DNA from: Microbacterium tenebrionis
Lineage (GTDB): Bacteria; Actinomycetota; Actinomycetes; Actinomycetales; Microbacteriaceae
Length of the DNA: 64,000 nucleotides
Assembly (NCBI RefSeq): GCF_903645325.1
Contig: NZ_CAHJXQ010000011.1
Span: 1-64,000 of the forward strand
Direction: 5' to 3'
Shown: positions 25,658-33,964 of the stretch, piece by piece
Layout: each line of letters starts with the position of its first letter
Position numbering within the stretch: position 1 is the stretch's first letter
Program-made: the position numbers and the translations under genes
Notes under the pieces: model-generated
Told to the model about the DNA's origin: nothing
Database searches by the model: none
Seen by the model: only the letters and a program-made list of their open reading frames with translations

Positions 25658-27618
25658 ACCTCTCCATCGAGCGGGCACGCGCCCGCAAGCCCATCACGCT
25701 GCTGACGATCCTGGGCGTGCTGCTGCTGCCGGCCGTGATCGGCGGCATCCTCGTCGCGGCACTGCAGAATCCGACCGAGCGGCTCGACACGATGACCGCC
25801 GCGATCGTGAACCTCGACGAGCCGGTCACGATCGACGACCAGTACACGCCGCTGGGGCGCCAGCTCGCCGCCGGCCTGGTCGAGGGCTCGGACGACATGG
25901 GCTCGAACCTGACCTGGGTCATCTCCAACGAGGACGACGCCGCCGAAGGTCTCGCCGACGGCAGCTATCAGGCTGTCGTGACTATCCCGTCGCAGTTCTC
26001 GGCCGCGGCCACCTCGGCCGGTCAGCGGATCTCGAGCGGCAGCGGCACCGCGGAGCAGGCGACGATCCAGGTGACGACGCCCGATGACGGGCTCGTCGCG
26101 GACGACCTCATCACGTCGCAGATCGCCACGGTCGCGGCCTCCTCCATGAGCACGATGCTGAGCGAGGCGACGACGGAGAACATCCTCGTCGGCTTCACCA
26201 CCATCGGGGACCAGATCGGCGAGGCGGCGAACGGCGCGGACGAACTCGCGAACGGCGCGCGCTCTGCGGCCGACGGCGCCGCCGAGCTTCCGAGCGGCGC
26301 GACGCAGCTCGCCGATGGCGCAGCGCAGCTGGGATCGGGGGCATCGGAACTCGCGAACGGGCTCGGCACGATCGCGTCGGGGACCCGGGATGCCGCGAAC
26401 GGCGCAGCCGAGCTCGGCGGCGGACTCAGCAGCGGGGCCAGCGCACTCGAGCAGTCCGGGCTGGTGCCCGATCAGCTGTTCACAGCCGCGATTGGCTCGC
26501 AGCAGGCGACCGCCGGCGTGAAGGGCGGGGTCGGCGATCTGGCCGCAGGCATGAACCGACTGCTCGCAGCATGCGTCGGCCGCGAGGAGATCGACCCGGT
26601 CTGCATCGGTCTGGCGGACATGGCCGCCGCGATGCCGGAGCTCCAGGGTGCTGCGGACATGGCTTCACAGGCCGCTGCCGGAACCGCCACCGGACTGAAC
26701 GCGTTCGACACGCAAGCGACTCAGACGATGGCCGGTCAGCTGCGCACCGCCGGTCAGGGAGCCTTCGATCTCTCGAACGGCCTGAACCAGCTCGCGGGCG
26801 GAGTCGACCAGTCGGCCGCGGGCGCGATGGCGCTCGGCACCGGTGCGACGGGCCTGAGCGACGGAGCCACGGCACTGGCTGCCGGCGCGGGCGAGCTCGC
26901 GACCGGTCTCGACGACCTCGCCGGCGGCAATGAGGAGCTCGCGAGCGGATTGCACCAGGCCGCCGACCAGCTGCCCTCGTTCAGCGACCAGGAGTCGACG
27001 TCGCTGGCATCCGTCATCGCGGACCCTGTGACCTCGAACGCGCAGGCGAACACGATCTTCGGTCCGACGGCGATCCCCCTGCTCGCGGCTGTGGTGCTGT
27101 GGTTCGGCGGACTGGCGTCGTTCCTCGTGATGCGGGCGCACACCGCGCGGACCCTGACCTCGCGCCGTTCGTCGGCGTGGCTGACGCTCGGCGGCTTCTG
27201 GCCAGCCGCGACGATCGGCGCAGGACAGGGCGTTCTCGTGGCGCTCATCGTGCAGATCGTGGCCTCGTACGACGCCGCGACCTGGTGGGTGTTCGCCGGC
27301 ACCGCGGTGCTCGCAGGGATCGCGTTCGCCGCCGTCAACCAGGCACTCGTCGCCGTGTTCGGCGGGGCGGGTCGCTGGGTCAGCGCACTCGTCGGGGTCG
27401 TCGCGATCGCCACAGGGCTCATCTCCACCGTGCCCGACTGGCTCTCCTCGATCGGGGCCATGCTCCCCACGGCACCGGCATTCACCGGACTCATCGCCGG
27501 GAGCAGCAGCGCTGTCGCCGGGCTCATCGCCTGGGCCGTGTTGTCGCTGATCGTCACCACGGTCGCGGTGGCGCTGCGCCGCACGACATCGGCCAACGCG
27601 GTCCTCGCCACGGCGTAA
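25654..27618 (+). CDS. YhgE/Pip-type membrane protein
   Basis: A 654-residue protein with one N-terminal membrane segment, a long extracytoplasmic region and five or six C-terminal membrane segments (from about residue 470). The middle contains repeats of the form GAxxLAxGxxxLxxG over residues about 190-260 and 380-440, as in YhgE/Pip and ESX-associated EsaA-like proteins. ATG 25654 overlaps the TGA of the MMPL gene, so the two are coexpressed under the TetR operators. The pair may act together in export of lipids or drugs (inference). Confidence 0.88.
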   Translation: MNLSIERARARKPITLLTILGVLLLPAVIGGILVAALQNPTERLDTMTAAIVNLDEPVTIDDQYTPLGRQLAAGLVEGSDDMGSNLTWVISNEDDAAEGLADGSYQAVVTIPSQFSAAATSAGQRISSGSGTAEQATIQVTTPDDGLVADDLITSQIATVAASSMSTMLSEATTENILVGFTTIGDQIGEAANGADELANGARSAADGAAELPSGATQLADGAAQLGSGASELANGLGTIASGTRDAANGAAELGGGLSSGASALEQSGLVPDQLFTAAIGSQQATAGVKGGVGDLAAGMNRLLAACVGREEIDPVCIGLADMAAAMPELQGAADMASQAAAGTATGLNAFDTQATQTMAGQLRTAGQGAFDLSNGLNQLAGGVDQSAAGAMALGTGATGLSDGATALAAGAGELATGLDDLAGGNEELASGLHQAADQLPSFSDQESTSLASVIADPVTSNAQANTIFGPTAIPLLAAVVLWFGGLASFLVMRAHTARTLTSRRSSAWLTLGGFWPAATIGAGQGVLVALIVQIVASYDAATWWVFAGTAVLAGIAFAAVNQALVAVFGGAGRWVSALVGVVAIATGLISTVPDWLSSIGAMLPTAPAFTGLIAGSSSAVAGLIAWAVLSLIVTTVAVALRRTTSANAVLATA

Positions 27619-27656
27619 CATCCGCCCGTCCTTCCGTCCGCCCCGCCGGGGTCCGG

Positions 27657-27784
27657 AAGGGTCGCAAACGGTCGCCGAGCGCGGCGCGAAGCGACCATTT
27701 GCGCCACCTCCCGAGCTGCTCCCCCGACGCAGGGGTCGTAAATGGTCACTGTTCCGAGCGGGTGGCAACGCATTGCGACCCCTG
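27657..27784. repeat. double inverted-repeat element (family B, locus 2)
   Basis: Two hairpins fill the gap 27619-27811. Hairpin 1 (27657-27710) has arms AAGGGTCGCAAACGGTCG and CGACCATTTGCGCCACCTC. Hairpin 2 (27730-27784) has arms AGGGGTCGTAAATGGTCAC and CAACGCATTGCGACCCCT. The promoter of the 2H phosphoesterase follows at once. Confidence 0.85.
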
Positions 27785-27811
27785 CCGCGCCCGATCCGTT
27801 AGCGTCGGGGG

Positions 27812-28399
27812 ATGCGACGCCCGTTCATGACCCACCCCGACCAGCTCGCGTCTCTCGATGGCCAGCAGTACCTGGTGCTCCGTCCGACCGGACCGGTCTC
27901 CGCGGCGTATCGCCACGTGCAGGGCGAGCTGCTTGCGCATGTGCCGACCGGGACGAAGCATCCGCACACCGAGCATGTCACGCTCCGCGGCTTCTTCGAG
28001 CCCGAGCGGCGCGTGGAGGTCGCCGCGCTCGTTCGCGACTGGGCTGCGGCGCAGCATCCGATCGAGATCATCGCCGACGCGATCGACGTGTTCCCGGCGC
28101 CCTGGCAGATCGTGATCACGCGTCTGGCGCGGACGCCGTCCCTCGTCAGCGCCTATGCGTCGCTCACCGACGCTGTTGCGCGGACCGATTTCCGCCGCCT
28201 CGACGAGCTGCCGCTCGACGACTGGATCTTCCACCTGTCCGTCGTCTACGGAAAGACGCTGGAACCAGCAGCCTGGACTGAACTCGAGCAGGCATCGCGA
28301 CGCGACCTGACCGCGCGGCCGAGCTGCATCGCTGCAGACGTCGAACTCGTTTGGTACGAGGACGGCCGCGAGCACGCCGAGGTCATCCCGCTCGGCTGA
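27812..28399 (+). CDS. 2'-5' RNA ligase-like 2H phosphoesterase
   Basis: A 195-residue 2H-superfamily protein. The two catalytic His-x-Thr/Ser motifs are HVTLRG near residue 53 and HLSVVYG near residue 144. Members act on 2',5' or cyclic phosphodiesters, but many bacterial ones have no known substrate. ATG 27812 is fixed by TAGCGT (27800-27805) six bases upstream, a leaderless start. It is flanked on both sides by family B double hairpins. Confidence 0.82.
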   Translation: MRRPFMTHPDQLASLDGQQYLVLRPTGPVSAAYRHVQGELLAHVPTGTKHPHTEHVTLRGFFEPERRVEVAALVRDWAAAQHPIEIIADAIDVFPAPWQIVITRLARTPSLVSAYASLTDAVARTDFRRLDELPLDDWIFHLSVVYGKTLEPAAWTELEQASRRDLTARPSCIAADVELVWYEDGREHAEVIPLG

Positions 28400-28422
28400 G
28401 GCGGAGCGCGGCGTTCCGCCTC
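28398..28422 (+). terminator. hairpin at the end of the 2H gene
   Basis: GAGGCGGA (28398-28405), a 9-nt loop and TCCGCCTC (28415-28422) form a perfect 8-bp stem overlapping the stop codon. No U tract follows, so it is a possible rather than certain terminator. Confidence 0.5.
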
Positions 28423-28432
28423 CCGCCTGCCT

Positions 28433-28562
28433 CAGAGGTCGCAGATGGTCGCTATCCGCCCATCGCTGCCGACCACTTGCATCCCCCACGAAACGTTCCT
28501 CCAGCCCCGGGGACGCAGATGGTCGTCAGAACACGCGAATGGCGACCTACTGCGCCACCTCC
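28433..28562. repeat. double inverted-repeat element (family B, locus 3)
   Basis: The gap 28400-28597 again has two hairpins. Hairpin 1 (28433-28487) has arms CAGAGGTCGCAGATGGTCGC and CCGACCACTTGCATCCCCC. Hairpin 2 (28505-28562) has arms CCGGGGACGCAGATGGTCG and GCGACCTACTGCGCCACCTC. Confidence 0.8.
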
Positions 28563-28597
28563 GGCGGCGAGACCGACGCGACGCGAAGCCGCGGGCC

Positions 28598-29596
28598 TCA
28601 GCTCAGGCCGCTGTAGGCGTGCAGGCCCTTGAAGAACACGTTCACGATCGTGAAGTTGAAGATCACGGCGGTGAAGCCGACGATCGACAGCCACGCGGAC
28701 GGGTTTCCGCGCCAGCCGCGGGTGGCGCGGGCGTGGATGTATCCGGCATAGAGCACCCAGATGATGAACGTCCAGGTCTCCTTGACGTCGAAGCCCCAGT
28801 AGCGGCCCCAGGCGTCCTGCGCCCAGATGGCGCCGGCGATGAGGGTGAAGGTCCAGAAGATGAACCCGACGATCGCGAAGCGGAAGGCCATGCCCTCCAG
28901 CCGCTCGGCGTTCGGCAGCGTGCCGAGGAAGCGCGGCCCCGGCTTCTCGAGCCCTTCGGCGATGCGGCGCTCGCGCCGCGACTGCATGAGCTGCAGCACC
29001 GACAGCGCGCAGGCCAGCGCGAAGAACGCCGTGCCGAGTGAGGCGACGAACACGTGGATGACGAGCCACACGCTCTTGAGCGGATCCATCAACGGCACGA
29101 CGCCGACGTAGAAGCTGATCGCTGCCGCGCCCATCAGCACGACGACGAGCCCGGTGATGAAGGTGCCGAGGAAGCGCAGGTCGACCCGGGTGTTCACGAC
29201 CAGGTAGACGAAGACGACCAGCAGTGTGCCGGTCATCGCGAACTCGTAGAGGTTCGCCCACGGCACGCGCTCCGCCGCGATGCCGCGCGTGATCGTCGCC
29301 GCCAGCTGGAACAGGAACCCGAGGACCGTCAGCGCCGTTCCGATCCGCGCCATGACGTAGCGCGGCTTCGCGGGTGCATCGGATGCCGGTACGTCGGATG
29401 CCACGGCATCCCCGCCCGCCCCGACTTCCGCCGACCCCGCGCCGACGAGCACGGCCTCGCGCTCGCGGACCAGACGTGCGTCCGCATGCACCTCGGAACG
29501 GCGTGCGAGATCGAACGCGTAGGCGACGAAGGCCGCCGCGTAGATCGCGATCGCCGTCCAGATGAACAGGATCGAGAGGGAGTCGAGGTCGGGCAT
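28598..29596 (-). CDS. ccsB: cytochrome c biogenesis protein CcsB
   Basis: System II haem handling protein. The 332-residue membrane protein has about eight hydrophobic segments and the tryptophan-rich haem-binding stretch WGRYWGFDVKETW in its C-terminal half. With ResB it exports haem and attaches it to apocytochrome c outside the membrane. ATG 29596 has TAGACT (29608-29603) six bases upstream, a leaderless start independent of resB, which ends 9 nt before it. A GGATGCCACGGCATCC palindrome at 29396 encodes DAVAS in a linker. Confidence 0.95.
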   Translation of the reverse strand: MPDLDSLSILFIWTAIAIYAAAFVAYAFDLARRSEVHADARLVREREAVLVGAGSAEVGAGGDAVASDVPASDAPAKPRYVMARIGTALTVLGFLFQLAATITRGIAAERVPWANLYEFAMTGTLLVVFVYLVVNTRVDLRFLGTFITGLVVVLMGAAAISFYVGVVPLMDPLKSVWLVIHVFVASLGTAFFALACALSVLQLMQSRRERRIAEGLEKPGPRFLGTLPNAERLEGMAFRFAIVGFIFWTFTLIAGAIWAQDAWGRYWGFDVKETWTFIIWVLYAGYIHARATRGWRGNPSAWLSIVGFTAVIFNFTIVNVFFKGLHAYSGLS

Positions 29597-29605
29597 TGTC
29601 CCAGT

Positions 29606-31279
29606 CTACTTTCGGGTGGTTGCGGAGGAAGCGGCGTCCATGAGGCGGGCATGGCCGGTCGCGAGGTCGTCGACGGCGGCGCCGAGCGTCGGATCCTCGC
29701 CGCGGGCGAGGCCCGCGTACTCGAGGCGCACCTCCCCGCCGGTCGCCGTCGCCTTGACCCACATCCGGCGACGGGGCACGAACAGGGCGAGCATGAGACC
29801 GCCGAGCGCGAGCAGGGCGAACACGAGCACCCAGACCGCGGACTGGTCGTGGTGCACCTGAAGCGAGGCGAACCGCTTGACGGACTCCGTATAGTCCGTG
29901 GCGCCGACCGGGGATTCGTCCTCGAACGTGATCGTGCCGCGGCCGCCCGGAAGATCAGCGGTCTCGCCCGGTTGCAGCTCGATCGACGGGGTGTCGCTGC
30001 CGTCGCCGGCGATCGGGGTGAGCTCGTCGGTGTCGAGCACGTACACCGACTTCGGGGAGCCGTCGTCGATGCCGAGGTCCCCCTCGTACACGCGGAGGGT
30101 GAGCAGCGGATTGAGCAGATCGCCGTGCGCCGACGCGAAGGCGCCGTTGTCGAGCTTCACCGCGCTCGGATAGAAGAACGCGGCGATGCCGAGCTGCTCG
30201 GGCAGGCCGTCGGTGACCTTGATGACGCCGAGGGAGGTGAGCGCGTTGTCCTGCGGCAGGAACGGCACGGAGTTGTCGTAGACGACCTCGCCGTCGGCGT
30301 TGCGCACCGTGATCGTCGGCGCGTATCCGTTGCCGAGCAGGTAGACCTTGTCGCCGGCGATGTCGAGCGGATGGTTCACCCGGACGGCATCCTCGCGCGT
30401 CTTTCCGTCCTGCGTGACCGTCACGTTCGCCGAGAAATCGCCCGCCTGGCCGGATGCCGCCGACCCGTACTCCTGGTAGGTCACATCGAACGAATCGAGC
30501 GTCATCGAGTACGGGCTGAGGGCGTCGTCGCCGACGAAGCGGCCGCGGTTCATGGACTCGTAGTCCAGGAGCGTGTTGACGAACGTCTGACCCTCGACGA
30601 CCACGCGCTGGCCCGTGTATGCGAAGCTGCCGCCGACGCCCACGGTGATGAGCACCCCGACGAGCGCGAGGTGGAAGACGAGGTTCCCGGTCTCGCGCAG
30701 GTAGCCGCGCTCGGCCGAGACGGAGTACGTCGCGCCCCTGTCGTAGCGTTCGACCCGGTACCCGAGCGCCTTGAGCTGCTTCTGGGCCACGTCGATGGAC
30801 CGGGATGCCTCGGCGTCGGCATCCGCCCCGGTGACGGGACGAACCACCGAGCGGAAGTCCTCGAGCCGCTGCAGACGGACGGGTGTGCGCGGCGGGCGCG
30901 AGCGCAGCGCCCCCAGGTGGTGCTTGATGCGCGGGATCACGCAGCCGACGAGCGAGATGAACAGCAGCAGGTAGATCGCCGAGAACCACGGCGACAGGTA
31001 GACGTCGAACATGTCCAGCGCATCGAGCACCGGGAACAGGTCGGGGTTGTCGGTCTGCCATTGCGTGACGCCATTGGGGTCGGCCATGCGCTGCGGGAAG
31101 ATCGAGCCCGGGATCGCCGCGATCGCGAGCACGAGGAGCAGGATGATCGCGGTGCGCATCGAGGTCAGCTGACGCCAGCCCCAGCGCAGCCAGCCCACGA
31201 CGCCGAGGCGCGGTTGGGTGATCGCGGCCTCATCGCCGTCGATGTGGTCGGAGGGGCGGAGCGGATCGGAACTCGTCAC
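29606..31279 (-). CDS. resB: cytochrome c biogenesis protein ResB
   Basis: A 557-residue ResB/Ccs1 protein. Three membrane segments lie in the N-terminal third, a large extracytoplasmic domain fills the middle, and a last membrane segment lies near the C-terminus. Conserved stretches include LASMRTAIILLLVLAIAAIPGSIFPQ-like sequence and FHLALVGVLITVGVG. It works with CcsB in haem ligation. GTG 31279 is chosen because AGAAGGA lies a few bases upstream; a longer frame from GTG 31327 would overlap ccdA and has no ribosome binding site. Confidence 0.94.
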   Translation of the reverse strand: MTSSDPLRPSDHIDGDEAAITQPRLGVVGWLRWGWRQLTSMRTAIILLLVLAIAAIPGSIFPQRMADPNGVTQWQTDNPDLFPVLDALDMFDVYLSPWFSAIYLLLFISLVGCVIPRIKHHLGALRSRPPRTPVRLQRLEDFRSVVRPVTGADADAEASRSIDVAQKQLKALGYRVERYDRGATYSVSAERGYLRETGNLVFHLALVGVLITVGVGGSFAYTGQRVVVEGQTFVNTLLDYESMNRGRFVGDDALSPYSMTLDSFDVTYQEYGSAASGQAGDFSANVTVTQDGKTREDAVRVNHPLDIAGDKVYLLGNGYAPTITVRNADGEVVYDNSVPFLPQDNALTSLGVIKVTDGLPEQLGIAAFFYPSAVKLDNGAFASAHGDLLNPLLTLRVYEGDLGIDDGSPKSVYVLDTDELTPIAGDGSDTPSIELQPGETADLPGGRGTITFEDESPVGATDYTESVKRFASLQVHHDQSAVWVLVFALLALGGLMLALFVPRRRMWVKATATGGEVRLEYAGLARGEDPTLGAAVDDLATGHARLMDAASSATTRK

Positions 31280-31307
31280 GGCATCCTTCTGGTTCTTTCG
31301 CGATTTC

Positions 31308-32072
31308 TCAGAGCGGGAGGATGACACTGCCCATCACCGCCGTCAGTCGGGACATGATGTCGGTCCACAGGCCCGTGACCATGAGGATGCCGAGCGCGAT
31401 GAGCAGCACGCCGCCGGCGATGTTCACCACGCGGATGTGGCGGCGCAGGAACCCGATCGCCTTGGTCGCCCAGCCGAAGCCGAGGGCGACGAGCAGGAAC
31501 GGGATGCCGAGGCCGAGACTGTACGCGAGGCCGAGGAATCCGGCCCGCCAGGGGTCGCCGACATTGATCGACAGCGCGACGATCGTCGTGAGGGTCGGTC
31601 CGATGCAGGGAGCCCAGCCGATGCCGAGCGCGAAGCCGAGCAGCGGCGCCCCGATGAGGCCGGTCTTCGAGCTGACCTGCATGCGCCATTCGCGCTGCGC
31701 GAATCCGAACAGACCGAGGAAGACGAGACCCATCGCGATGATCACGACGCCGAGGATGCGGGTGATGAGGTCGCCCCATTGCAGGAAGAAGACGGATGCC
31801 GCGCCGCCGACGACCGTGAACGCGATGAACACGACGCTGAATCCGAGGATGAACAGGAGCACCCCGAGCACGAGGCGGCCGCGGCTCCCGCCGATCCCTG
31901 AGCCCGTCGAAGGGTCAGCGCCCTTCGGTGCCACCGCTCCCCCGATGAACCCGAGGTACCCCGGCACGAGCGGCAAGACGCACGGGGAGAGGAACGAGAC
32001 GAGGCCGGCGAGCATCGCGACCGGGATCGCGAGCCAGAGGGCGCCGGAGCCGATCAGCTCAGCCGTGTTCAC
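31308..32072 (-). CDS. ccdA: cytochrome c biogenesis protein CcdA
   Basis: A 254-residue membrane thiol-disulfide carrier with six membrane segments. The two redox cysteines are in SFLSPCVLPLVPGYLGF and GWAPCIGPTL. It passes reductant from the cytosol to the ResA-like thioredoxin. GTG 32072 overlaps the TGA of the resA-like gene (GTGA). A repeat-derived segment at 31896-31914 adds GADPSTGSG to the loop after the first membrane segment. Confidence 0.95.
   Translation of the reverse strand: MNTAELIGSGALWLAIPVAMLAGLVSFLSPCVLPLVPGYLGFIGGAVAPKGADPSTGSGIGGSRGRLVLGVLLFILGFSVVFIAFTVVGGAASVFFLQWGDLITRILGVVIIAMGLVFLGLFGFAQREWRMQVSSKTGLIGAPLLGFALGIGWAPCIGPTLTTIVALSINVGDPWRAGFLGLAYSLGLGIPFLLVALGFGWATKAIGFLRRHIRVVNIAGGVLLIALGILMVTGLWTDIMSRLTAVMGSVILPL
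31896..31914 (-). repeat. TTCGACGGGCTCAG repeat inside ccdA
   Basis: Read on the minus strand this is CCCTTCGACGGGCTCAGGG. It is in frame with ccdA, encodes PSTGS and shares its core with the repeat in menB (18045-18066). Confidence 0.65.
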
Positions 32073-32686
32073 GCGCTCTCCGCGAGCGCGTCCTTGACGA
32101 GCGTCGAGAGGATGCTGGTGCCGTCGATCTGTCCGATGATCCGAGCGGCGACACGACCCTGCTTGTCGAGCACGAGAGTGGTGGGGGTGGCCTGGATCGG
32201 CGTCGCGCTCGCGAACGCGAGCTTCGCGGCGCCGCTGTCGACGTCCATGATGCTGGGGTAGGTGACGCCGTACGTCTTCGCGAACGAGCGCGCCGTGTCG
32301 GCCTGGTCGTAGATGTTGATGCCGACGAATGAGACGCCGTCGCCCGCGTACTCCTGCCAGACGTCCTCGAGGTCGCCCGCTTCGACGCGGCACGGGGCGC
32401 AGCCGGCGTACCAGAAGTTCACGACCGTCACGTCCCCGGCGATGTCGGCGCTGTCGAACTCATCACCGTTCTCGGTGACGCCGCTGAAGACGACCGGCTC
32501 ACCGCGATCGGCGACGGGGATCTCCTCGACCGCGCCGTCCGCCGAGATGTAGCCCTTGCCGTCGCCCGACAGGTACTGCTCGGCGACGGGGTCGGTGCCG
32601 CAGGCCGTCAGTGAGACGGCGACCAGCGCGGCGAGCGCAGCTCCGAGCACGCGACGGGCACGGTGATTCGGCGAGAGAGCGGGCAC
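32069..32686 (-). CDS. resA: TlpA/ResA-like thioredoxin lipoprotein
   Basis: A 205-residue secreted thioredoxin-fold protein. The signal ends in the lipobox LTAC (Cys29), and the active site is AGCAPCR within VVNFWYAGCAPC. It should keep apocytochrome c cysteines reduced for haem attachment, recharged by CcdA. GTG 32686 has TAGACT (32698-32693) six bases upstream, so the operon promoter gives a leaderless transcript. Gene order matches Rv0526 of M. tuberculosis. The gap 32687-32836 holds no convincing gene. Confidence 0.93.
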   Translation of the reverse strand: MPALSPNHRARRVLGAALAALVAVSLTACGTDPVAEQYLSGDGKGYISADGAVEEIPVADRGEPVVFSGVTENGDEFDSADIAGDVTVVNFWYAGCAPCRVEAGDLEDVWQEYAGDGVSFVGINIYDQADTARSFAKTYGVTYPSIMDVDSGAAKLAFASATPIQATPTTLVLDKQGRVAARIIGQIDGTSILSTLVKDALAESA

Positions 32687-32836
32687 ATTCCCAGTCTACG
32701 CAGGGGTTTCTATGGGGGATCTGGAAGGCTCGAGCCTGTTCGTCGCGGCGGGTTCGGCGCCTCAGCGAGCGCCCTGCGCCACAGAGCTCGGACTGCGGAT
32801 GCTGCCGTCGGGTGCGATCGAGATCGATGACTTCCG

Positions 32837-33460
32837 TCACACCGCGCCGAGGTCGACGCCGGCTGCGGCTGGCTCGGCATAGCCGACCTCGCGCCACACG
32901 TCGCCGACGCGTTCGAAGGAGGTGACGCTCGAGAGCGCGCAGCGACGCGTGCGGGGGTCGTGGCGAAGACGGAGCCCGGCGACGTGCAGGTGCGCGATCC
33001 AGATCGGCGCCTGGTGCGAGACGATCACGGCATCCCCCCGCTCGGTCTCGTTCCAGGCGCTGTTCATCGCCTGCTCCATGCGCTCGGCGATCGACGTGTA
33101 CGGCTCTCCCCAACTCGGCACCGAGGGATTGCGCAGGTGCCACCAGTTGCGGGGGTCCCGCAGCGATCGGCGCATGTTCGTGCCCTCGAACACGTTGGCG
33201 GGCTCGATGACCCGCTCGTCCAGGGCGGGCGCCAGCCCGAAGATCTCGCTGAAGGGCTCGGCGGACTCCTGGGTGCGCTGCAGCGGCGAGCACCGCAGCG
33301 TGGTGACCGGCCGATCGAGGCCCTGGACGTACTCCGCCGCGGATCGGGCCATAGCCCTGCCCGCCTCGCTCAGCCGATAGTGCGGCAGGCGTCCGTAGAG
33401 GACGCGTCGGGGGTTGTGGACCTCGCCATGACGGACGAGATGCAGTCGCTCGGCAGGCAT
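32837..33460 (-). CDS. histidine phosphatase family protein
   Basis: A 207-residue phosphoglycerate-mutase-like phosphatase. LVRHGE carries the phosphorylated His, CSPLQRTQESAEPF the second Arg, and VIVSHQAPIWI the second His. Its position ahead of resA-ccdA-resB-ccsB matches Rv0525 in mycobacteria, suggesting a conserved but undefined link to cytochrome maturation or tetrapyrrole metabolism. ATG 33460 directly follows the TGA of the upstream DUF5684 gene. Confidence 0.9.
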   Translation of the reverse strand: MPAERLHLVRHGEVHNPRRVLYGRLPHYRLSEAGRAMARSAAEYVQGLDRPVTTLRCSPLQRTQESAEPFSEIFGLAPALDERVIEPANVFEGTNMRRSLRDPRNWWHLRNPSVPSWGEPYTSIAERMEQAMNSAWNETERGDAVIVSHQAPIWIAHLHVAGLRLRHDPRTRRCALSSVTSFERVGDVWREVGYAEPAAAGVDLGAV

Positions 33461-33826
33461 TCAGACCTTTCGGTAGGTGGCCGACCCGAAGCCGATGATC
33501 AGGTGGCCGATGAACGGGAGCATCCACAGCAGGAAGAACGAGAACAGCCCGCCCTTGCCGAAGTTCGCACCCTCCTTCACCGCGACGACGATCGCGAAGA
33601 TCGCGTTGACGAAGGGGATCAGATACAGCAGCGCGAGCCATCCGGAGAGTCCGGCGATCTTCACGAGGAAGATCCAGTTCACGATCGGGATCAGCGCGAG
33701 GATGCCGGCGTACCCGGCCTTGACGAAGACCCGCCACATGGTGAGGGCGTACAGGACGTACAGCGTCAGGCTCAGCCACATCGAGTTCGTCGAGGCGATC
33801 TGGGCGCTGATCAGATTCCAGTCCAC
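33461..33826 (-). CDS. DUF5684 membrane protein
   Basis: A 121-residue protein with four predicted membrane segments. AGYAGILALIPIVNWIFLVK and GWLALLYLIPFVNAIFAIVV are the DUF5684-type signatures. The function is unknown. GTG 33826 has GGGAG upstream. Its TGA abuts the start of the histidine phosphatase gene, so both are read together. Confidence 0.8.
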   Translation of the reverse strand: MDWNLISAQIASTNSMWLSLTLYVLYALTMWRVFVKAGYAGILALIPIVNWIFLVKIAGLSGWLALLYLIPFVNAIFAIVVAVKEGANFGKGGLFSFFLLWMLPFIGHLIIGFGSATYRKV

Positions 33827-33923
33827 GGCGTGCTCCCTGTTGGCGGAGCCGCCCGACGCGGCCCGCTGCGGCCGAGTCTATCCAGCGCCGCCGGCGCCCC
33901 GCGGATCCCCGCCCGCGCCCACG

Positions 33924-33929
33924 TAGAAT
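33924..33929 (+). promoter_or_regulatory. aspS -10 element
   Basis: TAGAAT lies 35 nt ahead of the aspS start and would give a leader of about 30 nt containing GGAGG at 33952-33956. No clear -35 is seen. Confidence 0.5.
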
Positions 33930-33964
33930 GGCGGGGTTCCCTTTTCTGAACTGGAGGAATCTCC

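Noticed and set aside
29054..31324. 756-codon plus-strand frame opposite ccsB/resB
   Set aside because: Shadow of the cytochrome biogenesis genes, no recognisable fold.
32713..32884. Short plus-strand ORF of about 57 codons between resA and the histidine phosphatase gene
   Set aside because: Overlaps the phosphatase 3' end, lacks a ribosome binding site and resembles no family.
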